Assembly: GCA_050118555.1 (NCBI GenBank)
Contig: JASFKQ010000001.1
Span: 1-64,000 of the forward strand
DNA length: 64,000 bases
Source of the DNA: CALKKN01 sp050118555
GTDB lineage: Bacteria > Pseudomonadota > Gammaproteobacteria > Xanthomonadales > SZUA-36
Reading direction: 5' to 3'
Below are positions 50,849 to 58,521 of the stretch, piece after piece (within the stretch, counting starts at the first letter, position 1; every line of letters starts with the position of its first letter). The position numbers were made by a program, and so were the translations under genes. The notes under the pieces are model-generated. The model was not told the DNA's origin. It did no database searches and saw only the letters and a program-made list of their open reading frames with translations.

Positions 50849-51616
50849 ATGGAAGCTTTCGTCCAGTCCGCGCTGGCGGCCGCCAAAGCCGCCGCCGAGG
50901 AAATTCTGCGCTGTTACCGCGGCGACTTCGAGGTCGAAGTCAAACCGGACCAGACCCCGGTTACGGTGGCCGACCGCCGGGCCGAGGAAATCATCAAGGG
51001 CATGCTGCTTTCCACCTATCCCGATCACGGTTTCTACGGGGAGGAGAGCGGCAAGGAACAGGCCGGCGCGGATTACCTGTGGCTGGTAGACCCGATCGAC
51101 GGCACCAAGAGCTTCGTGGGAGGCTTCGGCATGTTCTCGACCCAGATCGCCCTGATGCGGCGGGGACAACTGGTGCTCGGGGTATCTTCGGCTCCGGCGG
51201 CGAACGAAATCGCCTGGGCTGCGCAGGGCATGGGCGCCTGGCTGGACGGCAAACCGCTGCACGTGAGCGGCAAGGACCGGCTGGAAGAGGCGTCGATTTC
51301 AACAGGCAACCTGCGCAGCCTGGCGCGCTCCCCACGGTGGTCGGCCCTCGGCGAGATACTCTCGGTGGCCGACCGCACCCGTGGCTACGGGGACTACTAT
51401 CATTATCACCGGCTGGCGGCCGGTCAGCTGGATGCGGTGATCGAATCCGACGTCAACATCCTCGACATCGCCGCGCTCAGCGTGATCGTGTGCGAAGCCG
51501 GTGGTGTCTTCACGGACCTGGAAGGCCGGCCTCCCGGACTCGGCACGACTTCCGTACTCGCGGCCACTCCGGGCCTGCATGGCCAGCTTCTGCAAATACT
51601 TCGGAAAGAGGCCTGA
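50849..51616 (+). CDS. Inositol-monophosphatase-family phosphatase (possible histidinol-phosphatase)
   Basis: 255 residues. The metal-binding motifs of the Li-sensitive phosphatase family are present: YGEESGK (first Glu), LVDPIDGTKSFVGGFGMFST (DPIDGT), and NILDIAALSVIVCEAGG (second Asp site). The sequence is closest in feel to HisN-type histidinol-phosphatases, but inositol phosphate or other substrates are possible. It is 12 bases upstream of nudE, and the paralogous cysQ follows nudE, so two related phosphatases flank a Nudix enzyme in one operon. Confidence 0.88.
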   Translation: MEAFVQSALAAAKAAAEEILRCYRGDFEVEVKPDQTPVTVADRRAEEIIKGMLLSTYPDHGFYGEESGKEQAGADYLWLVDPIDGTKSFVGGFGMFSTQIALMRRGQLVLGVSSAPAANEIAWAAQGMGAWLDGKPLHVSGKDRLEEASISTGNLRSLARSPRWSALGEILSVADRTRGYGDYYHYHRLAAGQLDAVIESDVNILDIAALSVIVCEAGGVFTDLEGRPPGLGTTSVLAATPGLHGQLLQILRKEA

Positions 51617-51628
51617 CGGACGCGCGAT

Positions 51629-52222
51629 ATGAGTAAAGGTTCTACGAAAATCCCCGGCCCGCGTCCACTGCCCGTGGTGCATGAGCGACTCGACCGGGAC
51701 GCCGGCGGCATGTTCGAGGCCGAGCGCCTCGACCTGGAATTTTCCAACGGGGAGCGGCGAATCTACTACCGGCTCAAGACTCGGGGCCTGGGCGCGGTCA
51801 TCATCGTACCCATGCTGGACGATCAAACGGTCCTGCTGGCCCGGGAATACGCAGCAGGACTCCACCATTACGAGATCGGGCTGCCCAAGGGCCGCCTGGA
51901 GGCAGGTGAAACCGTCATGGAAGCCGCCCAGCGTGAGATGAAAGAAGAGATCGGCTACGGCGCCCATCGGCTGGTGCAGCTGACTTCGCTCAGCCTGGCC
52001 CCCGGATACATGACGCATGTCACGCATATCGTGCTGGCGCGCGATCTGTACCCCGAGAAACTCGAAGGAGATGAACCCGAGGAACTCGAAGTCATCCCCT
52101 GGCCGATCGGCGACCTGCGCAGCCTCACCGCGCGCGAGGACTGCACCGAGGGTCGCACCATCGCCGCGCTCTACATGGCGCGGGATTACCTGAACGCGGA
52201 GAGCGGGCGTGGCCGGACCTGA
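51629..52222 (+). CDS. nudE: ADP compounds hydrolase NudE
   Basis: 197 residues. Canonical Nudix box GRLEAGETVMEAAQREMKEE followed by IGY, preceded by HHYEIGLPK. The C-terminal half (APGYMTHVTHIVLARDLYPE and EGDEPEELEVIPWP) is characteristic of NudE, which hydrolyses Ap3A, ADP-ribose and NADH. The start ATG has no strong ribosome binding site; translation is likely coupled to the upstream phosphatase. It overlaps cysQ by 14 bases. Confidence 0.95.
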   Translation: MSKGSTKIPGPRPLPVVHERLDRDAGGMFEAERLDLEFSNGERRIYYRLKTRGLGAVIIVPMLDDQTVLLAREYAAGLHHYEIGLPKGRLEAGETVMEAAQREMKEEIGYGAHRLVQLTSLSLAPGYMTHVTHIVLARDLYPEKLEGDEPEELEVIPWPIGDLRSLTAREDCTEGRTIAALYMARDYLNAESGRGRT

Positions 52223-53024
52223 CCTGGAACGCCTGGCCAGGAATGCCACGGCGATCGCGATCGAGGCCGGGCAGGCCATTCTCGAAGTCTACGCCCGGGA
52301 CTTCGAAGTCGTCGCAAAGGCAGACCAGACGCCGCTGACCCAGGCCGATCTGGCGAGCCACCACATCATCTGCGACGCGCTGGGCCGGTTGACGCCGGAC
52401 ATCCCGCTGCTGTCCGAGGAATCCGCCGACATCGACTTCGCGACCCGGTCGACCTGGCAGCGCTACTGGCTGATCGACCCGCTCGACGGCACCAGGGAAT
52501 TCGTCAGCCGCAACGGGGAGTTTACGGTCAACATCGCCCTCATCGACGACCATGAGCCCGTGCTGGGCATCGTCCATGTGCCCGTGACGGGCGTGACCTA
52601 CACGGGCGTCCGCGGCGTGGGCGCCACGCGGAGTTCCCCGGCCGAGGGAATTCGCAACATCCACGTGCGACAGCCGTGCGGCGATCCGGCGGTCATCGTC
52701 GGCAGCCGGTCGCACGCCAATCCCGAGCTGGAAAGGTATCTGCGCCCCCTCCGCCATGAACTCGTGAGCATGGGCAGCTCCCTGAAATTCTGCCTGCTGG
52801 CGGAAGGAAAAGCGGACTTCTACCCGCGCCTGGGACCGACTTCCGAGTGGGACACCGCGGCCGCCCATGCCGTGGTGTCGGCGGCGGGAGGGCGTATCGT
52901 CAGGCTCGACGGGAGTCCGCTCCGGTACAATACGAAGGAGTCGCTGCTGAACCCGGAATTCCTGGTCATTGCGGACCCCGCGCGCGACTGGCTCTCGCTG
53001 TTTCAGGGCTATGAATCAACCTGA
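52209..53024 (+). CDS. cysQ: 3'(2'),5'-bisphosphate nucleotidase CysQ
   Basis: Removes the 3'-phosphate of PAP, a toxic by-product of sulfate assimilation and of nanoRNA metabolism. 271 residues from a GTG inside the end of nudE. Motifs: LLSEESADI, LIDPLDGTREFVSRNGEFTV, and SEWDTAAAHAVVSAAGG. The nudE-cysQ order is common in gammaproteobacteria. Its 3' region is followed by a promoter-terminator pair that may mark a separate small RNA. Confidence 0.95.
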   Translation: MAGPDLERLARNATAIAIEAGQAILEVYARDFEVVAKADQTPLTQADLASHHIICDALGRLTPDIPLLSEESADIDFATRSTWQRYWLIDPLDGTREFVSRNGEFTVNIALIDDHEPVLGIVHVPVTGVTYTGVRGVGATRSSPAEGIRNIHVRQPCGDPAVIVGSRSHANPELERYLRPLRHELVSMGSSLKFCLLAEGKADFYPRLGPTSEWDTAAAHAVVSAAGGRIVRLDGSPLRYNTKESLLNPEFLVIADPARDWLSLFQGYEST

Positions 53025-53038
53025 GAACGCTTCGGCCC

Positions 53039-53068
53039 TTGACGGCGCGGCGCGGCGCAATGTATAAC
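53039..53068 (+). promoter_or_regulatory. Strong sigma70-like promoter after cysQ
   Basis: TTGACG (53039-53044) and TATAAC (53063-53068) each match five of six consensus positions, with an 18-base spacer. Transcription should start near 53075. It is the best promoter match noticed in the window. Confidence 0.6.
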
Positions 53069-53074
53069 CTGCTG

Positions 53075-53166
53075 CAGTTCTGGGGTCTTGCCGAATAACG
53101 ACAACCAAAAACCAGACAAAAACAAGCAGAACGTGCAGGAAATAAGCGGCTTCGGCCGCTTTTTTG
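53075..53166 (+). ncRNA. Candidate small RNA or leader RNA between cysQ and the coiled-coil protein gene
   Basis: A strong promoter at 53039-53068 and an intrinsic terminator at 53144-53166 bracket about 92 bases. The RNA would have partly pairing flanks (GTTCTG near its 5' end with CAGAAC at 53128-53133), an A-rich unpaired middle (53100-53125), and the terminator hairpin. Either it is a free sRNA, or it is an attenuated leader of the downstream gene. No known family was recognised. Confidence 0.45.
53144..53166 (+). terminator. Rho-independent terminator
   Basis: AGCGGC, the stable loop TTCG, and GCCGCT form a perfect stem (53145-53160, extendable by an A-T pair), followed by TTTTT. It lies 26 bases upstream of the next coding start, so readthrough is needed to express that gene from this promoter. 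Confidence 0.88.
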
Positions 53167-53191
53167 TCATTCAGGGCAGGAGGCTGCAGCC

Positions 53192-53917
53192 ATCAAGCCG
53201 GGCGCACCGCGAAGACTTTTCTCCAGGATCGGTTTCGCCGAAGCCCTGCTGCTGACCCTGGCCATCGGCTCCGCACTGCTCTTCGTCGTCTGGCAACTGG
53301 CATCGGCGCCGGTTGTGCCGAAGGTCGGGGAATTACAAAGCCAGGTCGATTTCCTGTCCGGGGAACTTGGCTCGGTCACGGACAGGCTGAACCGCTCCCA
53401 GGCGCGGCTGGCGGTGCTGGAACGTGAGTCCGAGGTCATGCGCCGCGCCAATGATCTTCTGCGTGAACAGGAGAGCGAACGGCAGGCGGAACTCAACCGC
53501 CTGAACGCCGAGCTGGATTTTTATCGTCGGCTGGCGGGTACGGGCGGCGCGCAGACGGGCCTCGACGTGTACCGGGTCGAACTGACCCCCACGGATTCGG
53601 GCCGCGTGTACCAGTTCGTGCTGACGCTCACCCAGAACATTCGTCGAGCCTCCATCGTCACCGGCAGGGTGCGCATCGACATCGAGGGTGTGCTGGGCGA
53701 CCGCCCGGTGAAGCTCTACTGGTCGGAGGTCAGTGACGGCGACACACCCGAGCCATCGTTCCGGTTCAAGTATTTTCAGCAGCTCGAAGGCTATCTCACG
53801 CTGCCGGAAGACTTCAGCCCGACACGCCTGGTTGTCACCCTGGAACGCAAAGGTCACAAGGAGCCGGTTGTACGGGATTTCGACTGGTCCGGCTTGCTCG
53901 CCGCCGACACCGATTGA
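53192..53917 (+). CDS. Membrane-anchored coiled-coil protein (DUF6776-like), apparent ATC start
   Basis: 241 codons from 53192. A short basic head (KPGAPRRLFSRIG) is followed by one membrane helix (about 15-35, AEALLLTLAIGSALLFVVWQ), a coiled coil (about 43-95) and a C-terminal domain with FYRRLAG, GLDVYRVELTP, VLTLTQNIRRASIVTGRVRI and FKYFQQLEGYLTLP. AGGAGG ends eight bases before an ATC, and no ATG, GTG or TTG occurs in frame before a GTG at 53315, which would cut off the anchor. So an ATC start or a mutated start codon is inferred. It precedes erpA closely. Confidence 0.8.
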   Translation: MKPGAPRRLFSRIGFAEALLLTLAIGSALLFVVWQLASAPVVPKVGELQSQVDFLSGELGSVTDRLNRSQARLAVLERESEVMRRANDLLREQESERQAELNRLNAELDFYRRLAGTGGAQTGLDVYRVELTPTDSGRVYQFVLTLTQNIRRASIVTGRVRIDIEGVLGDRPVKLYWSEVSDGDTPEPSFRFKYFQQLEGYLTLPEDFSPTRLVVTLERKGHKEPVVRDFDWSGLLAADTD

Positions 53918-53949
53918 AATTGGGTACCGGCGGCTCCATCATAGAGCCC

Positions 53950-54321
53950 ATGGAACATACCGAAGACATCGTTGAAGCCGGCCCCGGGCCCATGCCCGGA
54001 CTGGTGTTTACCGACGCAGCCGCACGCAAGGTCCAGCAGCTGGTCCTGGAGGAGGGAAATCCCTCATTGATGCTACGCGTCTATATCAGCGGCGGCGGGT
54101 GTTCCGGCTTCCAGTACGGTTTTTCCTTTGACGAGGAACGCGCGGAGGATGACGTTGCGATCGACAACGACGGGGTCATCCTGCTGGTCGACCCGCTGAG
54201 CTTTCAGTACCTGATGGGTGCCGAAGTGGACTACACCGAGAGCCTCCAGGGCGCCCAGTTCGTGATCCGCAATCCGAACGCAACCACGACCTGCGGCTGC
54301 GGCTCGTCCTTCTCGATCTGA
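53950..54321 (+). CDS. erpA: Iron-sulfur cluster insertion protein ErpA
   Basis: A-type carrier delivering Fe-S clusters to apoproteins. 123 residues from the ATG at 53950. The three cluster cysteines are present: GGGCSGFQYGFSFDEE and TTTCGCGSSFSI at the C-terminus. The body (VFTDAAARKVQQLVLEEGNP) is standard; the slightly acidic N-terminal extension (EHTEDIVEAGPGP) is variable in the family. An upstream TTG is less likely. It follows the coiled-coil gene by 32 bases and precedes nudC by 5 bases. Confidence 0.96.
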   Translation: MEHTEDIVEAGPGPMPGLVFTDAAARKVQQLVLEEGNPSLMLRVYISGGGCSGFQYGFSFDEERAEDDVAIDNDGVILLVDPLSFQYLMGAEVDYTESLQGAQFVIRNPNATTTCGCGSSFSI

Positions 54322-54326
54322 TCGCG

Positions 54327-55331
54327 GTGACTGCGCTCGACCTGAGCATCGACCGCATCACGCCCTCGCACGACAATCTTTTTACCTCGGTTCGGCTGGA
54401 CCGGCTTGTCGAGTACCGTGACCGGCCCGATTGGGTGGCCGCAGCGGCTGAGTCCGCCGAAGCACGCTTCGTGCCCTTGTGGCGGAACCGATGCCTGCTT
54501 GCAGGCGACCCGGGTGAACAGGTCGCCGTGTACCTGGAACCGGGCGATCTCGACCGTCTCGACAGTATCCAGCCACCCACCTTGCTGGGCACCGACGGCA
54601 AGCGATTCTTTTTCGCCGTCTCGATCAATGACGCCCAGCGCGACGAAGTCCTGGCGCAGCACCCCGAGGCGCGGTTTCTGGACCTGAGGCTGGCGTCCAT
54701 CGACATGGACGCCAAGCACGCGGGCGTCCTCGCTTACGCCAAAGCCCTGCACTACTGGCAACATCGCCACAGCTTCTGCGGCGTCTGTGGCGATGCCAAC
54801 CGCCTGGAATCAGCGGGGCACAAGATGGTGTGCAGCAACGAGGAATGCGGCAGGCAGTCATTCCCCCGCATCGATCCCGCCATCATCGTGCTGGTCACCG
54901 AGGGCGATGCGGCCCTGCTGGGTCGCAACACGACCTGGCCGCCCAGGCGGTTTTCGACCCTGGCGGGTTTCGTCGAGCCCGGCGAAAGCCTGGAGGACGC
55001 CGTGGTCCGGGAAGTCTACGAGGAAGCCAGGGTTCGGCTGCGTGGGATTCGCTACCTGTCCTCCCAGCCCTGGCCTTTTCCCGCATCCGCGATGTGCGGC
55101 TTTCATGCCGAGGCGCAGTCACGGGAATGCGCCGTCAGCGATGAAATGGAAGAGTTGCGCTGGCTCACCGCCGGGGAAATCACGAAGGGGCTGGAGACTG
55201 ACGAGATCCGGCTGCCGCCGCCCGTCTCCATCGCCTTCCGCCTCATCGCCGGCTGGTATCAGGAGCAGTGCGCCGGAGACCTGGAGCCGCTGTTGCGGCG
55301 ATCCGGACAGTGGGCGGGCCGGCCGACGTGA
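54327..55331 (+). CDS. nudC: NAD+ diphosphatase / NAD-cap RNA hydrolase NudC
   Basis: 334 residues from a GTG. Domains in order: variable N-terminal domain, zinc ribbon with four cysteines (FCGVCGD and MVCSNEECGRQ), then the Nudix domain with box GFVEPGESLEDAVVREVYEE followed by ARV, and the NudC-specific SQPWPFPASAMCGF. The enzyme splits NADH and removes NAD caps from RNA. In the Nudix box the usual late glycine (EExGU) is arginine; the catalytic glutamates are intact, so activity is still likely. Confidence 0.94.
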   Translation: MTALDLSIDRITPSHDNLFTSVRLDRLVEYRDRPDWVAAAAESAEARFVPLWRNRCLLAGDPGEQVAVYLEPGDLDRLDSIQPPTLLGTDGKRFFFAVSINDAQRDEVLAQHPEARFLDLRLASIDMDAKHAGVLAYAKALHYWQHRHSFCGVCGDANRLESAGHKMVCSNEECGRQSFPRIDPAIIVLVTEGDAALLGRNTTWPPRRFSTLAGFVEPGESLEDAVVREVYEEARVRLRGIRYLSSQPWPFPASAMCGFHAEAQSRECAVSDEMEELRWLTAGEITKGLETDEIRLPPPVSIAFRLIAGWYQEQCAGDLEPLLRRSGQWAGRPT

Positions 55332-55424
55332 CTACGCCGTCCCTGTTTTTACGGGTTTGCGTGGTCTGATAGAATCGACGTTTGAACCGCCGCCGCCGCG
55401 GCCTTCACGAGGGACCGACCGCGA

Positions 55425-56312
55425 ATGACCATCATCGCCATCCTGCTCGCCTTCGCGCTGTGCCACTTCGTCCGTGAACTGGGCCGGGTGCGGAGCAACC
55501 GCTGGCTACGTGGCTGGATCGACTTCAGCCAGGACGCGTTCGGCCGGCTCCCCGGCTGGCAGGACCTGCTCGGCTTCCTGGTGATGCTGGCGGTACCACT
55601 GGTGGTGCTGCTCCTTATCGACCGGGTGCTGGTATCGGCCATGGGTGCGACCGGCTCGTTTCTGCTGGCGCTCGTGGTGTTGATTTACAGCTTCGGGCCA
55701 CGCGATCTCGATACGGATGTCGCGGAAATCATCGAGTCCGATGAGGACGAATCCGAGGACGGCAATGCTTCTCTCGAGGCCCTGCTCGGCCAGCCGGTTC
55801 CCGATGATCCCGACGCGACTCGGCAGAAAGCGATTGAGGCGGTGTTCAGGGAAGCTCTGCACCGCTGGTTCGGGGTCATCTTCTGGTTCGCGGTACTCGG
55901 TATCGCGGGCGCATTCCTGTACCGCATGGTCGGCTGGCTGGTCAGCGAAGACTTCGAACTCGCAGAGGAGCAGAAACAATTGTTCATCCGCCTGCAGCAG
56001 ATCATGGATTGGCCGGCGGCGCAGCTGATGACGCTGGCCCTGGCGATCGCCACCGACTTCGATTCGGTGTTTCGCGCCTGGAAGCAGTACCACGACGAAC
56101 AGGGCCACGGGCTGCTGGAGGGCGATAATGGCTTCCTTCTCGCCAGCGCACGAACCATCATTCTGACCGGCCACGCCGCCCGGGACGGCTACGCCGACCA
56201 GTTGCACGGCCACATGGTATGCCTGCAACAGGCCATGGATCTGACCTGGCGGGTGCTGGGTGTCTGGCTAACGGTGCTGGCGCTCCTGCTACTGATTGGC
56301 GTCATCGTCTGA
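55425..56312 (+). CDS. ampE: AmpE-like inner-membrane signalling protein
   Basis: 295 residues with about four membrane segments (residues 1-12, 45-90 in two, 145-165, 270-294). The family stretches EALHRWFGVIFWFAVLGIAG and GHMVCLQQAMDLTWRVLGVW match AmpE, which accompanies AmpD in beta-lactamase/peptidoglycan recycling regulation. AmpE is also distantly related to CobD. Here no ampD is adjacent, and the following gene encodes a BtuF-like protein, so a corrinoid connection is worth keeping in mind. The gene starts at an ATG with GAGGGA 11 bases upstream. Confidence 0.85.
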   Translation: MTIIAILLAFALCHFVRELGRVRSNRWLRGWIDFSQDAFGRLPGWQDLLGFLVMLAVPLVVLLLIDRVLVSAMGATGSFLLALVVLIYSFGPRDLDTDVAEIIESDEDESEDGNASLEALLGQPVPDDPDATRQKAIEAVFREALHRWFGVIFWFAVLGIAGAFLYRMVGWLVSEDFELAEEQKQLFIRLQQIMDWPAAQLMTLALAIATDFDSVFRAWKQYHDEQGHGLLEGDNGFLLASARTIILTGHAARDGYADQLHGHMVCLQQAMDLTWRVLGVWLTVLALLLLIGVIV

Positions 56313-56338
56313 ACCGTGCGCCGTACAGTCGACGGCGG

Positions 56339-57250
56339 ATGCGCGTCGTGACCATCCACCGAATCCGCTTGTGCCTGTGCCTGGCGTTTCTCCTGCTGGC
56401 GCTTGACCCGGCCGCTGTCTTTGCCGAAATCGAGCTGACCCAGGCCGATGGCGGCGTCCTGGAACTGCCGGGTCCGGCGAACCGGATCGTCACCTTGTCG
56501 CCCCATCTAACCGAGCTGGTCTTCGCCGCCGGCGCCGGCGCCCGGATCGTCGCCACAGTGGCCTTCAGCGAATACCCGGCCGCCGCCGCCGACATTCCGC
56601 GCGTGGGCGACGCGTTCCGGCTCGACATCGAGCGCATCGTGTCTCTGAAACCGGACCTGGTCATCGCCTGGCAGTCCGGGAACCCGCAGGCGGCCGTGGC
56701 CCAGCTGGGCGCGTTGGACATCGCGGTCTGGTCGGTCGAGATCCGCGAGCCCGCGGAGATCCCCGGCGCAGTCGAGGCGATCGGTCGCGCGGCGGATACC
56801 GCTCCGGCCGCGCAACGGGAGGCGGACATGCTGCGCCGCCGGCTGGCCAGTCTCTCCACGCGGTACCGTGGAGCGGAACGCGTGGATTATTTTTACCAGG
56901 TGGACGCCAAGCCCCTGTTCACCATCAGCGGAAAACACCTGATCAGCAAGGGCCTGGACCTGTGCGGGGGGCGCAATGTCTTCGCGGATGAATCCGGACT
57001 CGCTTTCCAGGTCTCGCACGAGTCGGTGATCGTGGCGGACCCGGCCGCGATCCTGGCGCCGTCGGGACAGGGGCTGCCGGATCCGCTCGCCGCGTGGCGT
57101 GCCTGGCCGGCCCTTCGCGCGGTACGACAGAACGCCCTGTTCCTGCTGCCCGCAGACGAAATCAGCCGCGCGACGCCGCGTTTCCTGGATGCGCTGGAAA
57201 TCGCCTGCGTCCGGCTTGACGGTGTCAGGAAGGGGGAGAGCCATGGCTGA
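56339..57250 (+). CDS. Periplasmic cobalamin/siderophore-type binding protein (BtuF-like)
   Basis: 303 residues. A signal peptide (about 1-29, IHRIRLCLCLAFLLLALDP, ending VFA) is followed by the helical-backbone metal-receptor fold: RIVTLSPHLTELVFAAGAGA, VGDAFRLDIERIVSLKPDLV, then a second lobe with VDYFYQVDAKPLFTISGKHL and AILAPSGQGLPDPLAAW. Such proteins deliver vitamin B12 or iron chelates to an ABC importer. No btuC/btuD lies here. Instead the next gene, a DUF819 membrane protein, overlaps its end by 8 bases. Confidence 0.9.
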   Translation: MRVVTIHRIRLCLCLAFLLLALDPAAVFAEIELTQADGGVLELPGPANRIVTLSPHLTELVFAAGAGARIVATVAFSEYPAAAADIPRVGDAFRLDIERIVSLKPDLVIAWQSGNPQAAVAQLGALDIAVWSVEIREPAEIPGAVEAIGRAADTAPAAQREADMLRRRLASLSTRYRGAERVDYFYQVDAKPLFTISGKHLISKGLDLCGGRNVFADESGLAFQVSHESVIVADPAAILAPSGQGLPDPLAAWRAWPALRAVRQNALFLLPADEISRATPRFLDALEIACVRLDGVRKGESHG

Positions 57251-58463
57251 GCCGCTGATCACCTCGCCGGCTGGCGTGATGTCCGTTTTGATCGCCGTCG
57301 TCAGCTTCTGGTTCTGGCTCGAAAAGAAGAGCGGCTGGAAACTGTTCAACTTCCTGCCGCCGCTGATATTCATCTACGCCAGTCCGGTCCTGCTCTCCAA
57401 TGCCGGCCTCATTCCTCACGAAAACGCGGCCTACGACTTCCTGCGCCATTACGGTCTGCCCGTGTTCATCTGCCTGATGCTCATCAAGGTGGATATCACC
57501 GGGGCCGTGAAGATCATGGGCAAGGGGGTGTTCGTGATGCTGATCGGCAGCGTCGGCGTGGTATTGGGCGGATTCCTCGCCTTTTCGCTCGGGCAGCAGC
57601 TCAGCACGCCGGAAAGCTGGCCGGTGCATTTTCCCCTGCCCGAAGACAGCTGGAAGGCCTTTGGCACGTTGGCCGGCAGCTGGATCGGCGGCACCGGCAA
57701 CATGACCGCCGCCCACGCCGCACTCGACGGTGGCGCGAGCCACCTCACGATGGCCGCCGCGGCGGACCAGATGGTTTACCTCGTCTGGCTGCCCTTGCTG
57801 CTCGGGTCGCGGGCCTTCGCGGCCCAGTTCAACCGCTGGATGAAGGTGCCGGAGAACCGCCTGCGACGGATGGAACAGGCCGCCGCCGCCAGCGCGGTCA
57901 AGGAACCCGTGCCCTCGATGACACACCTGCTCGCCCTGGCGCTGATCGCGCTTTCCTTCACATGGGTATCGCTGGAGCTGTCGGAAGTCCTCCCCCCGGT
58001 CGCCATCGGCGGAGCGACCGTGATCAGCGCGGGCACCTGGCTGATCCTGCTGGTGACCACGCTGGCGCTGGCGGCATCGGCCACCCCGGCCCGAAAGATC
58101 CCCGGCGCGCACCCGATCGCGATGGCCATTATCTATGTCTACGTGGCGCGCATCGGGGCCACGATGGATTTGAGCAACGCCAGCCTGGAGGCCATGGGCG
58201 CATTCGTCCTGATGGCATATGCCTGGATCGCGATCCACGGCCTGTTCATACTCGCCGGCGCCTGGCTGTTCCGGGTGGATGTGCATACCCTGGCGATCGC
58301 GTCGGCTGCAAACATCGGTGGCGCGGCCTCAGCCCCCATCGTGGCCGCGCATCACCGGGAATCCCTGGTGCCGGCCTCCATCCTCATGGCGATGATCGGT
58401 TACGCGCTCGGCAACTACCTCGCCATCCTGACCGGTCGCCTCGGACAGCTGCTGGTCGCCTGA
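57243..58463 (+). CDS. DUF819 family multi-pass membrane protein
   Basis: 406 residues from the ATG at 57243, which is inside the binding-protein gene and preceded by GGGGGAGAG. About twelve hydrophobic segments. Family features: LGQQLSTPESWPVHFPLP region, the conserved GSWIGGTGNMTAAHAAL, ADQMVYLVWLPLLLGSRAF, and a late SAANIGGAASAPIVAAHHRE. The paired conserved glycine/asparagine hairpins suggest a secondary transporter with inverted repeats. The substrate is unknown; coupling to a binding-protein gene hints at a role in metal-chelate or cofactor handling. Confidence 0.9.
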   Translation: MAEPLITSPAGVMSVLIAVVSFWFWLEKKSGWKLFNFLPPLIFIYASPVLLSNAGLIPHENAAYDFLRHYGLPVFICLMLIKVDITGAVKIMGKGVFVMLIGSVGVVLGGFLAFSLGQQLSTPESWPVHFPLPEDSWKAFGTLAGSWIGGTGNMTAAHAALDGGASHLTMAAAADQMVYLVWLPLLLGSRAFAAQFNRWMKVPENRLRRMEQAAAASAVKEPVPSMTHLLALALIALSFTWVSLELSEVLPPVAIGGATVISAGTWLILLVTTLALAASATPARKIPGAHPIAMAIIYVYVARIGATMDLSNASLEAMGAFVLMAYAWIAIHGLFILAGAWLFRVDVHTLAIASAANIGGAASAPIVAAHHRESLVPASILMAMIGYALGNYLAILTGRLGQLLVA

Positions 58464-58521
58464 AGCCGGGTTGACGCTGTAAACGCCGGTTCATTGACCC
58501 GGGACAGGGCGCCCGCGCGCC

